A stretch of 64,000 bases of DNA. Origin: Planctomycetota bacterium. GTDB taxonomy: Bacteria > Planctomycetota > Planctomycetia > Pirellulales > Lacipirellulaceae. The position numbers and the translations under genes were made by a program. Below the pieces are notes generated by a model. The model was not told where the DNA came from. It ran no database searches and worked only from the letters and a program-made list of their open reading frames with translations. Shown piece after piece: positions 1-8,770 of the stretch (its first letter is position 1; every line of letters begins with the position of its first letter). Location of the stretch: the NCBI GenBank assembly GCA_029259945.1, contig JAJDEF010000026.1, positions 62,001 to 126,000 on the forward strand. Direction: 5' to 3'.

Positions 1-1129
1 GTCGTGTGCCTGACTGCTCGATGTCGATCGAAGGCCAAACTCGGCGGTCTGCCAATTTGCGGTCCAGCACCAGCTCCATGTTCCCAGTGCCTTTGAACTC
101 TTGGAAAATGAGTTCGTCCATACGGCTCCCGGTGTCGATCAGCGCCGTGCCAATGATCGTCAGCGATCCGCCTTCTTCAAATGCACGTGCCGTCGCAAAA
201 AGTTTTTTGGGGATGTCCATCGCTTTGATGTCGACGCCACCACTCATCGTACGACCCGTGTTACCCACCCACTTATTGAATGCCCGAGCCAATCGAGTGA
301 TCGAATCCATTAACATAAATACATCTTTGCCCATCTCGGCGAGTCGTTGGCAACGTGCGACGGTCAACTGCGATAGGCGAACGTGGCTTTCGACATCGTT
401 GTCTAGGCTACTCGCGAAAACTTCGCCGCGAATGCTACGCCGCATGTCGGTCACTTCCTCGGGACGCTCGTCAATCAGTAACATGATCATCGAAACTTCA
501 GGGTAGTTTTGCGAAACGGCGTTGCTGATTTGCTGCAGAAGCACCGTTTTACCTGTCCGAGGCGGAGCGACGATCAGCGCGCGTTGCCCCTTACCCAACG
601 GGGTAAGCAGATCCATAACCCGTGTACTGATCGGCTCAGAACCAGTTTCTAATTGAAACCACTGCTCTGGAGTAATCGGGGTGAGCTGATCGAAAGTCTT
701 GACATTCACGTAGTCTTCGGGGGCCATTCCGTCGACATCAAGAAGCTCTCGTAATCGAGGCCCTTGCTGCTTGCGATGTCTTTGAACCATGCCGTGAAGC
801 AACAGGCCCTCTCGCAAGCCAAACTTTTCGATCATCGTCCCTGGAACAAATGGATCGGTGCGTTCACGATTAAAGTTAGCAGCCGGATCGCGTAAAAAAC
901 CATAGCCGTTGGGGTGCATCTCCAACACGCCTGAACCAGGAACCAGCGGTAGTGGATCTCCACTTTCCTGGTAGTCGGGTTCGCGATTGCGATCTTGGTA
1001 ACGATTGCGGCGTCGGTTTCCACCTCGACCACCACCTTGGCGGTTCGAAGGACGCCCGTTGTTATTGTTATTATTGTTGTTGTTGTTTCGTCCGCGGTAT
1101 CGTCCGCCAGACCTTTGTTTTTTCGCCAT
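1..1129 (-). CDS. rho: Transcription termination factor Rho (3' end cut by window edge)
   Basis: Rho is the hexameric RNA-dependent ATPase that terminates transcription. The reverse strand reads through from 1129 to the window edge without a stop, so the C-terminus is missing. Visible parts in order: a basic low-complexity N-terminus with ten consecutive Asn residues followed by Gly/Arg-rich sequence, a cold-shock-like RNA-binding segment (VLEMHPNGYGFLR), the Walker A loop APPRTGKT, the DERPEEV segment, and the R-loop region GRTMSGGVD. An in-frame ATG at 1141 is an alternative start; 1129 has a GAGG about 12 nt upstream. Asn/Gly/Arg-rich insertions near the Rho N-terminus are known in several phyla and can affect RNA binding or condensate formation. 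The identity is firm; the role of the insertion is inference. Confidence 0.96.
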   Translation of the reverse strand, partial: MAKKQRSGGRYRGRNNNNNNNNNNGRPSNRQGGGRGGNRRRNRYQDRNREPDYQESGDPLPLVPGSGVLEMHPNGYGFLRDPAANFNRERTDPFVPGTMIEKFGLREGLLLHGMVQRHRKQQGPRLRELLDVDGMAPEDYVNVKTFDQLTPITPEQWFQLETGSEPISTRVMDLLTPLGKGQRALIVAPPRTGKTVLLQQISNAVSQNYPEVSMIMLLIDERPEEVTDMRRSIRGEVFASSLDNDVESHVRLSQLTVARCQRLAEMGKDVFMLMDSITRLARAFNKWVGNTGRTMSGGVDIKAMDIPKKLFATARAFEEGGSLTIIGTALIDTGSRMDELIFQEFKGTGNMELVLDRKLADRRVWPSIDIEQSGTR

Positions 1130-1141
1130 CAGAAGGTTCAT

Positions 1142-2438
1142 CCTCACTTCGTCTTTTACAAAACACGTAGAACCATTACTCGCAGCAATAAGCACCTCGA
1201 GTGAATGTATTTTTGGGGCCAATCAACTTAGCCTGCTATCGCCACGGCCCCAACCTGAGTCCATCTAGCGACATCTCTTCGATCACATTTAGTAATTGAT
1301 CGTGCTCAACTAAAGCCGCCTGCAGCCAACTGTTACCCCATCGGTAGCTGGCAAACCGTCATGCCATATTCAGATGTTCTGGCAATCTGCTTGGCGTATC
1401 TTCCAAGACTCAAAAAAATTGAGGGGCTTGCAAGACACCTCTTTTCCAGGCCGCAAGCAACCCTGGTAAAAGTGTTTTTCTGTACTGTTGTAAGAGTGCA
1501 ACTAAGCTGAGGGGTACAAGCTGCTATCAAAACCGTCATTCGACGAACTGAGCTTCGACAAAAAACAGAGTCAAGACATCCCCACCCCAGAAACCGCCCT
1601 CCGTATGGCAAATCACTAGCACCTGTTCGGCATGCAAAACTCTTCGGCGAGAATCAGTCTTGTAAGACTTGCATGCACAATAGTGCAGCCAAAAAATCCG
1701 TAATTCCTACCCTACCAACGCGGCCAACCGCGATCGGTCTAGGGTTGCATTGAAAATTTCTCCGGCAAATCTGCCCTTGAACTATCGCTCCACAATATCG
1801 CGTAGCTTAGTAATCAAGGACGTCCGCCAAATTGCGCCCGACTCAAAAAAATGTCTCAAGGAGGGGCGGCCCGGTAGCCCTCGCACTGGTGTCAATCTGC
1901 TTATCCCTTAACGACACCCAAAGCGAAGAAACCAAACAAACGTGGCCTATAGAACCTGCCAATTCATAGCAGGGCTGTGAACTCATCGCCAATATTAGTC
2001 ACTACGGCGCATCTGTCAAGCTAGCTTGTTCATTGTACGATAATTCGTTGACTTTTGTTAAAAGAATCGTCGGAATTATCTGATTTCGACCCAGAATGCG
2101 GATATTTTCACCCCCACTCAACCGTCTAGCCAGCTAGCCAATTAGTCGACTACTGCGCAGATCAGTCTAGCAGAAAAATGCTAGCAGTGCAAAGTCCAGG
2201 AGTACCTTTGACTTCGACGTAAGTCATTTATTTCCTGAGGTTTAAGTGCATCCCAAGGGATGCTTTGGATTACTAGCGAAAGGCGTAAAATTCGGCAAAG
2301 TTTCGCTAATCGTCTGCTTTTAGCAAAGTCCCGTCAGATTGCTTTCCGATGTATCCGAGTAGTGGACAGAAGCGGGCTAGTCCTCTAGTCCACGTTGACT
2401 CGCTCAAAACAGTAACTTTTCACGCGAACGGAATCGCC
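1142..2438. other. Gene-free intergenic region with small hairpins
   Basis: About 1.3 kb between divergent rho and the thioredoxin-like gene. I see no ORF with convincing protein character; a 92-codon reverse ORF at 1333-1611 has no recognisable features. Small perfect hairpins are visible at 2167-2184 (CTAGCA stem) and 2248-2263 (GCATCCC stem). The promoters of both flanking genes must lie here, but none is clear enough to call. Confidence 0.5.
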
Positions 2439-3713
2439 ATGGCCACTCGGCAGACTTATCAATTACGACTCACAGCATTCTTCGTAGGCATCGCCTTACT
2501 TTCTGCGAGTGCCCAAGCAGATATCGTCAATTGGCGAACCAATGTGGATGCAGCCAAGATCGAAGCAGCTCAATCGGGGCGGCTCCTTCTGATGCACTTT
2601 TGGTCGCCTAGCTGTGGCCCTTGCCGAAAACTAGATAGCGATGTTTTCTCGCAGCCACAAATCAGCGCTCTGCTCGAACAAAATTTTACGCCTATCAAAG
2701 TCAATGTCGAGTTGTCCCCAGCGCTTGCAAACGCTTACAACATCACAAGAGTCCCCACCGATGTCGTTTTGACGCCTCAGGGAAACGTAATCGCGTCTCT
2801 CAGTTGCCCACTAAGGCCAGCAGATTATGGGACACAACTAGCCAATCTCGTTCAACACTACCGTCAGTCGACGGCACAACACCAAACTGCCATGCAACCA
2901 CCCGTCCAAGCAGCATATGCTGGCTTGAAGGTCGGGCAATATCAAAACGCTATCGCTTCTAACGCAACTCCAGCAGTGCAACCTACACAGCAAAATCAAC
3001 AAAGCGCCCCGGTGGCTGTGAGTAGCCCTCAAGTTACCAATAATGTTTATGCCTCTGCGCCCCAAACGCCACCAGCGCCTGCTGTCACCGCACCTCCTGC
3101 TGCTCCCACCTATAGCAATCGCTATGCGACTACGTCTCCTCCGACACCACCAGCAGCCACACGACAAGTGGTGACGCAACCGACTTTCACTCCGCCGCCA
3201 GCAACACCCGCGGTTCAACAATCAGCTCAGCCTCAGGTCGCAGCCGTTGCTTACCGTTCCACGGCTGCGAATACTCAAGCAACCGTTACACCACCGAAGC
3301 AGGCAGGCCCTCCACAGCTACCACCAGGAAGCGCGCCCCTAGCTTTCGAGGGATATTGTCCAGTGACCCTCAAGCAAGTCCACAAATGGGTGATGGGCAA
3401 CTCGCAATTTGGCGCAACCCATCGCGGACGTACTTACTTGTTCACAGGAGAGCAGCAGCGTCAACAGTTCTTAGCCAACCCCGATGCGTTCAGCCCGGTC
3501 TTCTCTGGAATGGATGCGGTCAAATTGTTGGAAGAAAACCAGACCGTCGAAGGCAGTCGAAAATATGGCTTTGAATACCGTGGCGCTTTCTACTTGTTTA
3601 GCAGCAAAGACACGATGGACCGATTTGCAAGCCAACCCGACCGCTATGCGGCTGGGGTTCGACAAGCCATGACTCGCATGGACGCTTCCGCTGGCGGAAC
3701 AATTCATCGCTAA
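2439..3713 (+). CDS. Secreted thioredoxin-fold protein with Pro/Gln/Ala-rich linker and C-terminal YHS-like domain
   Basis: The ORF could open at 2349, but the ATG at 2439 puts a clean Sec signal peptide at the N-terminus (hydrophobic segment, ending ASAQA before DIVNW), so I use it. The mature protein starts with a thioredoxin fold containing the active-site motif CGPC (Cys59, Cys62) and the cis-proline region RVPTD. A low-complexity linker of about 150 residues rich in Pro, Ala, Gln and Thr follows. The C-terminal part, from about residue 320, begins with FEGYCPVTL and resembles YHS-type domains, which are often linked to metal handling. A periplasmic or extracellular thiol-disulfide or metal-related role is inferred. 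The downstream hairpin at 3715-3754 may terminate it. Confidence 0.85.
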   Translation: MATRQTYQLRLTAFFVGIALLSASAQADIVNWRTNVDAAKIEAAQSGRLLLMHFWSPSCGPCRKLDSDVFSQPQISALLEQNFTPIKVNVELSPALANAYNITRVPTDVVLTPQGNVIASLSCPLRPADYGTQLANLVQHYRQSTAQHQTAMQPPVQAAYAGLKVGQYQNAIASNATPAVQPTQQNQQSAPVAVSSPQVTNNVYASAPQTPPAPAVTAPPAAPTYSNRYATTSPPTPPAATRQVVTQPTFTPPPATPAVQQSAQPQVAAVAYRSTAANTQATVTPPKQAGPPQLPPGSAPLAFEGYCPVTLKQVHKWVMGNSQFGATHRGRTYLFTGEQQRQQFLANPDAFSPVFSGMDAVKLLEENQTVEGSRKYGFEYRGAFYLFSSKDTMDRFASQPDRYAAGVRQAMTRMDASAGGTIHR

Positions 3714-3714
3714 C

Positions 3715-3754
3715 CCGATCGGTGCCCTCAAGCAAACCGTTCGATCGGTCTTTT
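3715..3754 (+). terminator. Possible weak rho-independent terminator
   Basis: Inverted CCGATCG / CGATCGG (3715-3721 and 3742-3748) with a 20-nt loop, followed by TCTTTT. It starts at the stop codon of the thioredoxin/YHS gene. The stem is short and the loop long, so this is tentative. Confidence 0.35.
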
Positions 3755-4017
3755 CCCGAGAGAAAATAGTTTTTCTTGCCTTGCCACCTGGGCCGGTATA
3801 AGATTCGGGTGAATGAGGGCCCTTTCGATGAGGGTTGCCGTCGGCTAACTGGACCGAAGACTCAGTTCATTCGCAGCGCAATCTCGAGTGCCTGCGTAAC
3901 AAAAAGGACGGCCAAGTCGAAGGGGCTCTTTTTCTATTGCGGCCAATTCAACAGGACGCAAAGCTTACGGCTATACGGTCGTTGCCGAAAAAATACCCGA
4001 CTCAAGGTAGCCAAGAA
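3755..4017. other. Short intergenic space between convergent genes
   Basis: About 260 bp separating the 3' ends of two convergent genes. I see no supportable gene; ORFs here overlap the 3' end of the reverse-strand gene and lack protein character. Confidence 0.4.
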
Positions 4018-7000
4018 TCACACGAGCGGTGGCAAGATTATGTTGTCCATCACAAACGTGTTGCCGAAATTTGCGCTCCAGACGGCAAGGTCGGCTGCGT
4101 CTACGTCCCCGTCATCATCGCCGTCGGCACTAAACTGTTCAAGCGTCACTCCTGTCGTCCCTGAACCATTTTGCTGCATCCATGCCAAAAAGTCGGCACC
4201 GTCCGCATCGCCATCGTCAGCATTGGTGATACCATTTCCGTCGTAGTCGCCTAGCAAGTCGAATATGGCGTCGACTACGCCTGCTCGCCACTGGACGCTT
4301 GTCGCACCGTTGATGCCACGAATCGTCAACGACTCGCTGATGTCTAAATCGCCAAACGCCACGTCCATGTCGGTTGCACTGCCGTTGCCAAAGCTTGCCC
4401 GGTCGCGAGTTAGGACAAAGTCCCAAGCGGGCATCAGCAACGAGGACATACCGGCGGATTGATTAGCCAGATCGACGGCCTCTCGTAAAGAGAGTGCTCG
4501 AACGTCATCGGAATGGTTAAATGTGTCAGCCACACTAGTGACAAAGAAGTTGGCGTCTGCGACTACCAGATCATCCGCAGCACCGAATTTATTCCACTGA
4601 TTAGGCGACCCGCCGGCCTGACCGCCGAGAATGTTATTACCCTGTGAGGCACCCGCAGCACTAGTATGCACATTGATATCAGGCGTCATTGGGGCAGCAT
4701 TCCCCGCGACAATCGTGCTACCCATCGTAAACGACGACACAATCGAACTGTAAATGCCTCCGCCCCCCAGCGAGGTACTCCCGGCGGAATTATTGGTTAT
4801 CACACTCTGCGTGATTGACGTCGTGATATTATTGAGGATACCGCCGCCGGCGTTGTCGGCGTGATTGCCAACAAGGGCCATTTGATCCAGTCCGAGAGAA
4901 ATGCCGGCTTCAGCATAGATTGCCCCGCCACTTGAGGTCGTGTTCCCGCCCGCAAGGGTCATTCGCGACAGGTCAAGACGACTCGTACCTTGGGTCATGT
5001 GAAAAACCCGGTCATTCACTGCCGAAGCGTCAACAACCGTCAGACCTGCCCCCGCGCCCACGATGGTCACGTCGCCGGTGATGTCGAGGTCGCCTTGGGT
5101 ATCACCGCCTGTGCCGGTGAGCGTGAGATGGTGCGTCCAAGCTGGAGTAAGTATGACCGATGCCATCGAATCTCCATTTGCATCAATGACCGCTTCGCGG
5201 AGAGACAAGGCATGGTCGTCGTCCGTGGCATCGATCCGATCGACCATACTAGTGACAACATAATCTATATTTGTTCCCGTCAGATCGAGATCGTTCTTCT
5301 CGTTGAACTCGTAATCGTTGGATGTCGGATTGTGGTTGTCGTAAACATTGTTTCCCAGGCTCACTGCTGCCGAGCCCAAGCCGAGGGCAAGGATGTTGGG
5401 GTATTGCGTGGCACCTACTGCGGTGTTGAGCGCGAAGATCGATTCGCCAATCGTGAGCGAGCCGCCATCGCTCGCATAGATGCCTGTCTTGTTGCTTGCC
5501 GTGCTTGCGTTGTTGGTGAAGACACTACGCCGAACTTCGACGCTGCCACCTCTCGAACGAATCCCCGCACCATCCACGGTGGAACTGTTGTTGACCACAG
5601 CACTGTCCGTCAATTTCAGAGAGGCGTCCCCCCAAACCATAAAGGCAGTGCCGGAAACGCCCGTCGTGCCCACCCCTCCTCCTGTGAGTGTGGTTCGCGA
5701 TATATCGAGGGAACCATTCGGAGCGATCTCAAAAATCCGGTCGTTTATCGCCGAAGCGTCGATCACACTCAGCCCGGCCCCTGCGCCGACGATTGTTAAG
5801 TCGCCGGTGATGTCGAGGTCGCCCTGCGTATCACCGCCGGTGCCGGTGAGCGTGAGATTGTAGGTGTTCCGACCAACATAAATCGATTGTGCGCCAGTTC
5901 CTGCATTCGCTTCGATAATTGCAGCGCGGAGTGTGGTTTGGTTGCCGGGGATAATGTTGCTGATGTCGACAATGCCATCGGTGGTGCTCTCTCCCGCGGC
6001 TTCCAGGATGTCTACATTACTGCTGACGACGAAGTCGATCATTTGCACGAGGTCGGTAAGCGCCGGGTCGAATGTGATGTTGTCGGTACCTCCGTTGCCG
6101 GTGATCAGGATTTGGCTGACACGGGTAGCATTGATTCTTCGAGTCAGGTTTCGTGCGGTCCCATCGTCAAGCGTATAGGTAACAGCAACAACGATCTCGT
6201 CATCGTCCATTGCCGATGTGCCTTGATCATCCACGGTGACATTGATTGTATCATCGACCTGCATCGTCAAGTCGGTCGGATCCTGCGACAACCCCTGCAC
6301 GAGAAGCGTATCGGTCAACGGATCGAGCAAAATTTGCGCCGTGCCGGTAGAAAATTCGTCGTCTGGGAGCGCATCGTTGACGAAAAGATCACTCGGCAGC
6401 GTGACCGTGTAGCCGTAGGCATCGGCGAGGATCATAGCGTCCAGGTCGCTGATGAATTGCCTTACCGTCTCGTTTTGTGGGTTGAAAGCTCCACCTGGAA
6501 CTGTGATTCCCGAGTTTAACAAGTCATTGGGATGCGTTTCAAAGGCGATAGGAGCCGTTGGGTTTCCCTGTTCAAAAACCGTGACTGGGTCGGGCAGTAC
6601 GCCAGCTACCCCTTCTAACAAGTAGATATCACTGCCTTCGTAGATGTGCCCACCGTTGAAGGTCGCAGTTATGTCAAACTCTGGGTTGGCTCGGGTGCTC
6701 TCGAACCGTGTTAGTTGGTTCTGATTGCTTAGACCCAGATATCGAACGGGATTACCATTGACATCCACAAGGTTTGTGAGCATCGCGTCTATGGCGAAAC
6801 CGGGGGCAGGGGCAAAGCCTACGGTATGGCCGATTTCGTGCACTACAGTACGATAAAAATCGTCTCTTCTTGTCTGAGCAACAGCAGCGACGTCAATAAA
6901 ACTAGCCGAAAACGAATCAGCGATAGATGTGAACTCGGCATCGTCAAGCGGAGTCGAGTCGAAGAACCAACCGGCACCGCCAGCGTTATCATCTAGACTC

Positions 7001-7404
7001 ACTGTCCCAGCCGTGGGAGAGCTGTCAATATTGAATGTCGAGTTAGCAGGATCAACCTGGCCGCGCGTGCCACCTCCAAGATCAGCTGCTAAAACATCAA
7101 GCTGAAACTCATCGTTAAGATTGTTGTTAGGATTACCGTCGTTGTCTTCGGCGTAGTTGAAACCGGTAATGACCCTTTCCCAATCGTCAATCGCTCGATT
7201 GACAATTTCGCGAGCTATTGCAGTGTCATTACCGAATTGCGCTTGAAATCCGTTGTTGATATCAAAGTTGCCATTCACATCCAATTCATTAGCCCAAACG
7301 ATTGCCAACAGCCTTTTTTCCTCAAGTTGTTCGATCCGAAGACGCCTATTGGAAGTAGTTTTGTTCCGATTCTTCCGCACACGACCCATTCTCCATAATC
7401 TCAT
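4018..7404 (-). CDS. Large exported HExxH metallopeptidase-like protein with CSLREA repeats and a dockerin-like C-terminus
   Basis: 1128 residues. The N-terminus (RRLRIEQLEEKRLLA) resembles the LEPxxLL-type signal typical of large exported planctomycete proteins. A matrixin-like segment near residues 180-210 has HEIGHTVGF; the usual third zinc ligand of HExxHxxGxxH is replaced by Pro. Three CSLREA-type units follow (LRAAIIEAN, LSLREAVIDAN, LSLREAVDLAN), the first two carrying beta-helix-like text and sharing GDTQGDLDITGD. The C-terminus has two Asp-rich calcium-loop motifs (GDYDGNGITNADD and DGDDDGDVDAADL), as in dockerin type I modules. AAAGGACT lies about 9 nt before the ATG, supporting this start. 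It lies 37 bp downstream of the PEP-CTERM gene and is probably cotranscribed. A cell-surface or extracellular role is inferred; peptidase activity is uncertain. Confidence 0.85.
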   Translation of the reverse strand: MRLWRMGRVRKNRNKTTSNRRLRIEQLEEKRLLAIVWANELDVNGNFDINNGFQAQFGNDTAIAREIVNRAIDDWERVITGFNYAEDNDGNPNNNLNDEFQLDVLAADLGGGTRGQVDPANSTFNIDSSPTAGTVSLDDNAGGAGWFFDSTPLDDAEFTSIADSFSASFIDVAAVAQTRRDDFYRTVVHEIGHTVGFAPAPGFAIDAMLTNLVDVNGNPVRYLGLSNQNQLTRFESTRANPEFDITATFNGGHIYEGSDIYLLEGVAGVLPDPVTVFEQGNPTAPIAFETHPNDLLNSGITVPGGAFNPQNETVRQFISDLDAMILADAYGYTVTLPSDLFVNDALPDDEFSTGTAQILLDPLTDTLLVQGLSQDPTDLTMQVDDTINVTVDDQGTSAMDDDEIVVAVTYTLDDGTARNLTRRINATRVSQILITGNGGTDNITFDPALTDLVQMIDFVVSSNVDILEAAGESTTDGIVDISNIIPGNQTTLRAAIIEANAGTGAQSIYVGRNTYNLTLTGTGGDTQGDLDITGDLTIVGAGAGLSVIDASAINDRIFEIAPNGSLDISRTTLTGGGVGTTGVSGTAFMVWGDASLKLTDSAVVNNSSTVDGAGIRSRGGSVEVRRSVFTNNASTASNKTGIYASDGGSLTIGESIFALNTAVGATQYPNILALGLGSAAVSLGNNVYDNHNPTSNDYEFNEKNDLDLTGTNIDYVVTSMVDRIDATDDDHALSLREAVIDANGDSMASVILTPAWTHHLTLTGTGGDTQGDLDITGDVTIVGAGAGLTVVDASAVNDRVFHMTQGTSRLDLSRMTLAGGNTTSSGGAIYAEAGISLGLDQMALVGNHADNAGGGILNNITTSITQSVITNNSAGSTSLGGGGIYSSIVSSFTMGSTIVAGNAAPMTPDINVHTSAAGASQGNNILGGQAGGSPNQWNKFGAADDLVVADANFFVTSVADTFNHSDDVRALSLREAVDLANQSAGMSSLLMPAWDFVLTRDRASFGNGSATDMDVAFGDLDISESLTIRGINGATSVQWRAGVVDAIFDLLGDYDGNGITNADDGDADGADFLAWMQQNGSGTTGVTLEQFSADGDDDGDVDAADLAVWSANFGNTFVMDNIILPPLV

Positions 7405-7441
7405 GTCAATAGTCCTTTTGAACGAACTGTTAATGCTGCTT

Positions 7442-8221
7442 TCAAAAAATTCTACCAGTTCTTGCTACTAATCCGACTATTATGATACCGAAACTAACCA
7501 AGGAAACACTGGACGGCTCCGGCACAACCGTGAACTGTCCAACCGTTGCGTTTAGCGAAAAGGTTCCACCTTGACTATCTCCAAGCCAAACTTGCAACGA
7601 CCTTCCCAAGAATTGATTCCATATTCCGACATCCGCTGGGATAGTGGCAGCATCTAGAACCACGATGAGAGGAATTGGATCGAAATTTCCATCAAGAATA
7701 TTTGGATCGGCACTTGCCACAAGACTGAGCCGAAAACCTGACGATTCTGAGGCCAAGTTTGGCAACACAGTGCCGTTGGAGGCTGACAAGCCATTTCCAT
7801 CCAATTCAAGGATGTCCAGGACGCTAGGACAAGATAAGTCTATACAGTCCACTAGGATAACGGCGTCATCGCGTGAGGTTGCCCTATAAGCTGCTGTAGA
7901 GAGTTCTACGCCATTGATTTCTAACGAAAAAGCGTATGGTTGATTGACTTCAAACGATGAATTCCCGTCACCCGCGTTGGGTTCAAACGTAAACTGGCCG
8001 GTAATCACGTCACCCACGGCGAGGATGATATCTGAATCGAAGGATGCACCGGGAGATATGGAACCGACGCTTGCTTCAAACGCAAACGTCACCGGCGCAG
8101 CCTGAAGTTTGGACCAATTGCCTAGCAACACTCCCATCGTCAGTGCCAACGCACCCACTAAATGCAACCCGCGAACGCTCGGCATCACCCGCCTGCAAAC
8201 CTGTAAAAGAAAGTGATTCAT
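7442..8221 (-). CDS. PEP-CTERM sorting domain exported protein
   Basis: 259 residues. An N-terminal signal peptide (hydrophobic VGALALTMGVLLG, then QAAP) is followed by a beta-rich body without a recognised domain. The C-terminus is a textbook PEP-CTERM signal: VPEPSS, a hydrophobic helix, then ARTGR. By family knowledge such proteins are exported, processed by an exosortase and often linked to exopolysaccharide. AGAGGAGAA stands just upstream of the ATG. A 12-nt C tract (12 G on the + strand, 8262-8273) lies about 40 nt upstream of the start, where promoter or leader would be. It leads a probable two-gene unit with the HExxH protein. Confidence 0.88.
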   Translation of the reverse strand: MNHFLLQVCRRVMPSVRGLHLVGALALTMGVLLGNWSKLQAAPVTFAFEASVGSISPGASFDSDIILAVGDVITGQFTFEPNAGDGNSSFEVNQPYAFSLEINGVELSTAAYRATSRDDAVILVDCIDLSCPSVLDILELDGNGLSASNGTVLPNLASESSGFRLSLVASADPNILDGNFDPIPLIVVLDAATIPADVGIWNQFLGRSLQVWLGDSQGGTFSLNATVGQFTVVPEPSSVSLVSFGIIIVGLVARTGRIF

Positions 8222-8261
8222 CGCTCGGTTCTCCTCTGTTGGTCTTTCAGCCTATCTTACC

Positions 8262-8273
8262 GGGGGGGGGGGG
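8262..8273. repeat. Homopolymeric G12 tract
   Basis: Twelve G in a row on the + strand, 41-52 nt upstream of the PEP-CTERM gene start on the reverse strand. Such tracts are prone to slipped-strand mispairing and also to sequencing error. Confidence 0.9.
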
Positions 8274-8426
8274 CTGTCAAGCGTATTGTTCATCTATTCT
8301 AATCCGTCGCTACGAATTTGGCGAATCGCAATAAATAGGCAAGTAAAAACACCAGGGGGTTTTACACTTCCCTTTCCAAATCAACCGGAAATCCCTATTC
8401 CACAAGGCCGAATCGCCGCCCGTTTG

Positions 8427-8530
8427 TCACGCCGCTAGCGAAAATAGATTTGAATTGCCGCCTCCAGCATAGATGGCCCCACCTGCTGACGATCCGCCGC
8501 CTGTCGAATTGGCTACGTTGTCGGCAAACA
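8427..8530 (-). pseudogene. Fragment of a beta-helix/CSLREA-type protein gene
   Basis: The reverse strand encodes text such as NVANSTGGGSSAGGAIYAGG, close in style to the GGAIYAEAG part of the neighbouring HExxH/CSLREA protein. The reading frame continues upstream only into translated repeat sequence, so no start or export signal belongs to it. I read it as a relic of a related gene, interrupted by the inverted-repeat element beside it. The match is short and the interpretation tentative. Confidence 0.4.
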
Positions 8531-8547
8531 GAGCGGGAAAAGAAGGA

Positions 8548-8617
8548 TTACCACAGAGGACGCAGAGGAGCACAGAGTGCCTAGAACACAAGTTTTTCTC
8601 TGTGTCCTCTGTGGTAA
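8548..8617. repeat. Inverted-repeat element (CACAGAGGA family)
   Basis: TACCACAGAGGA at 8549-8560 is matched by TCCTCTGTGGTA at 8605-8616, with further CAGAG repeats inside. The arms match the outer arms of the larger element at 41458-41823. Confidence 0.8.
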
Positions 8618-8770
8618 ATTTTTCTTTCTGCCTTTTGATTGGTCGTACCGACTTTGCAGTTCTCCTGAGTGCAGACAGGGCACTGATTTGCACCACGTCT
8701 AGCATCAATCCGTGCATAGGGCAAAAGCGGCTGGTAGATTAACCCACAGAAGATGCTTCTTGCGATTGCC

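Larger units (their letters stand above)
8222..8770. other. Intergenic region with G tract, gene relic and inverted repeat
   Basis: Holds the G12 tract, a short reverse-strand relic of a beta-helix-type coding sequence (8427-8530) and an inverted-repeat element (8548-8617). No intact gene is supported. Confidence 0.5.

Noticed and set aside
4990..5799. 269-codon frame opposite the large exported protein gene
   Set aside because: Antisense shadow of the CSLREA-repeat coding region, low-complexity and without motifs.
8427..8717. 96-codon reverse frame
   Set aside because: Its first two thirds are translated inverted-repeat sequence; only the end resembles real protein and is listed as a relic.
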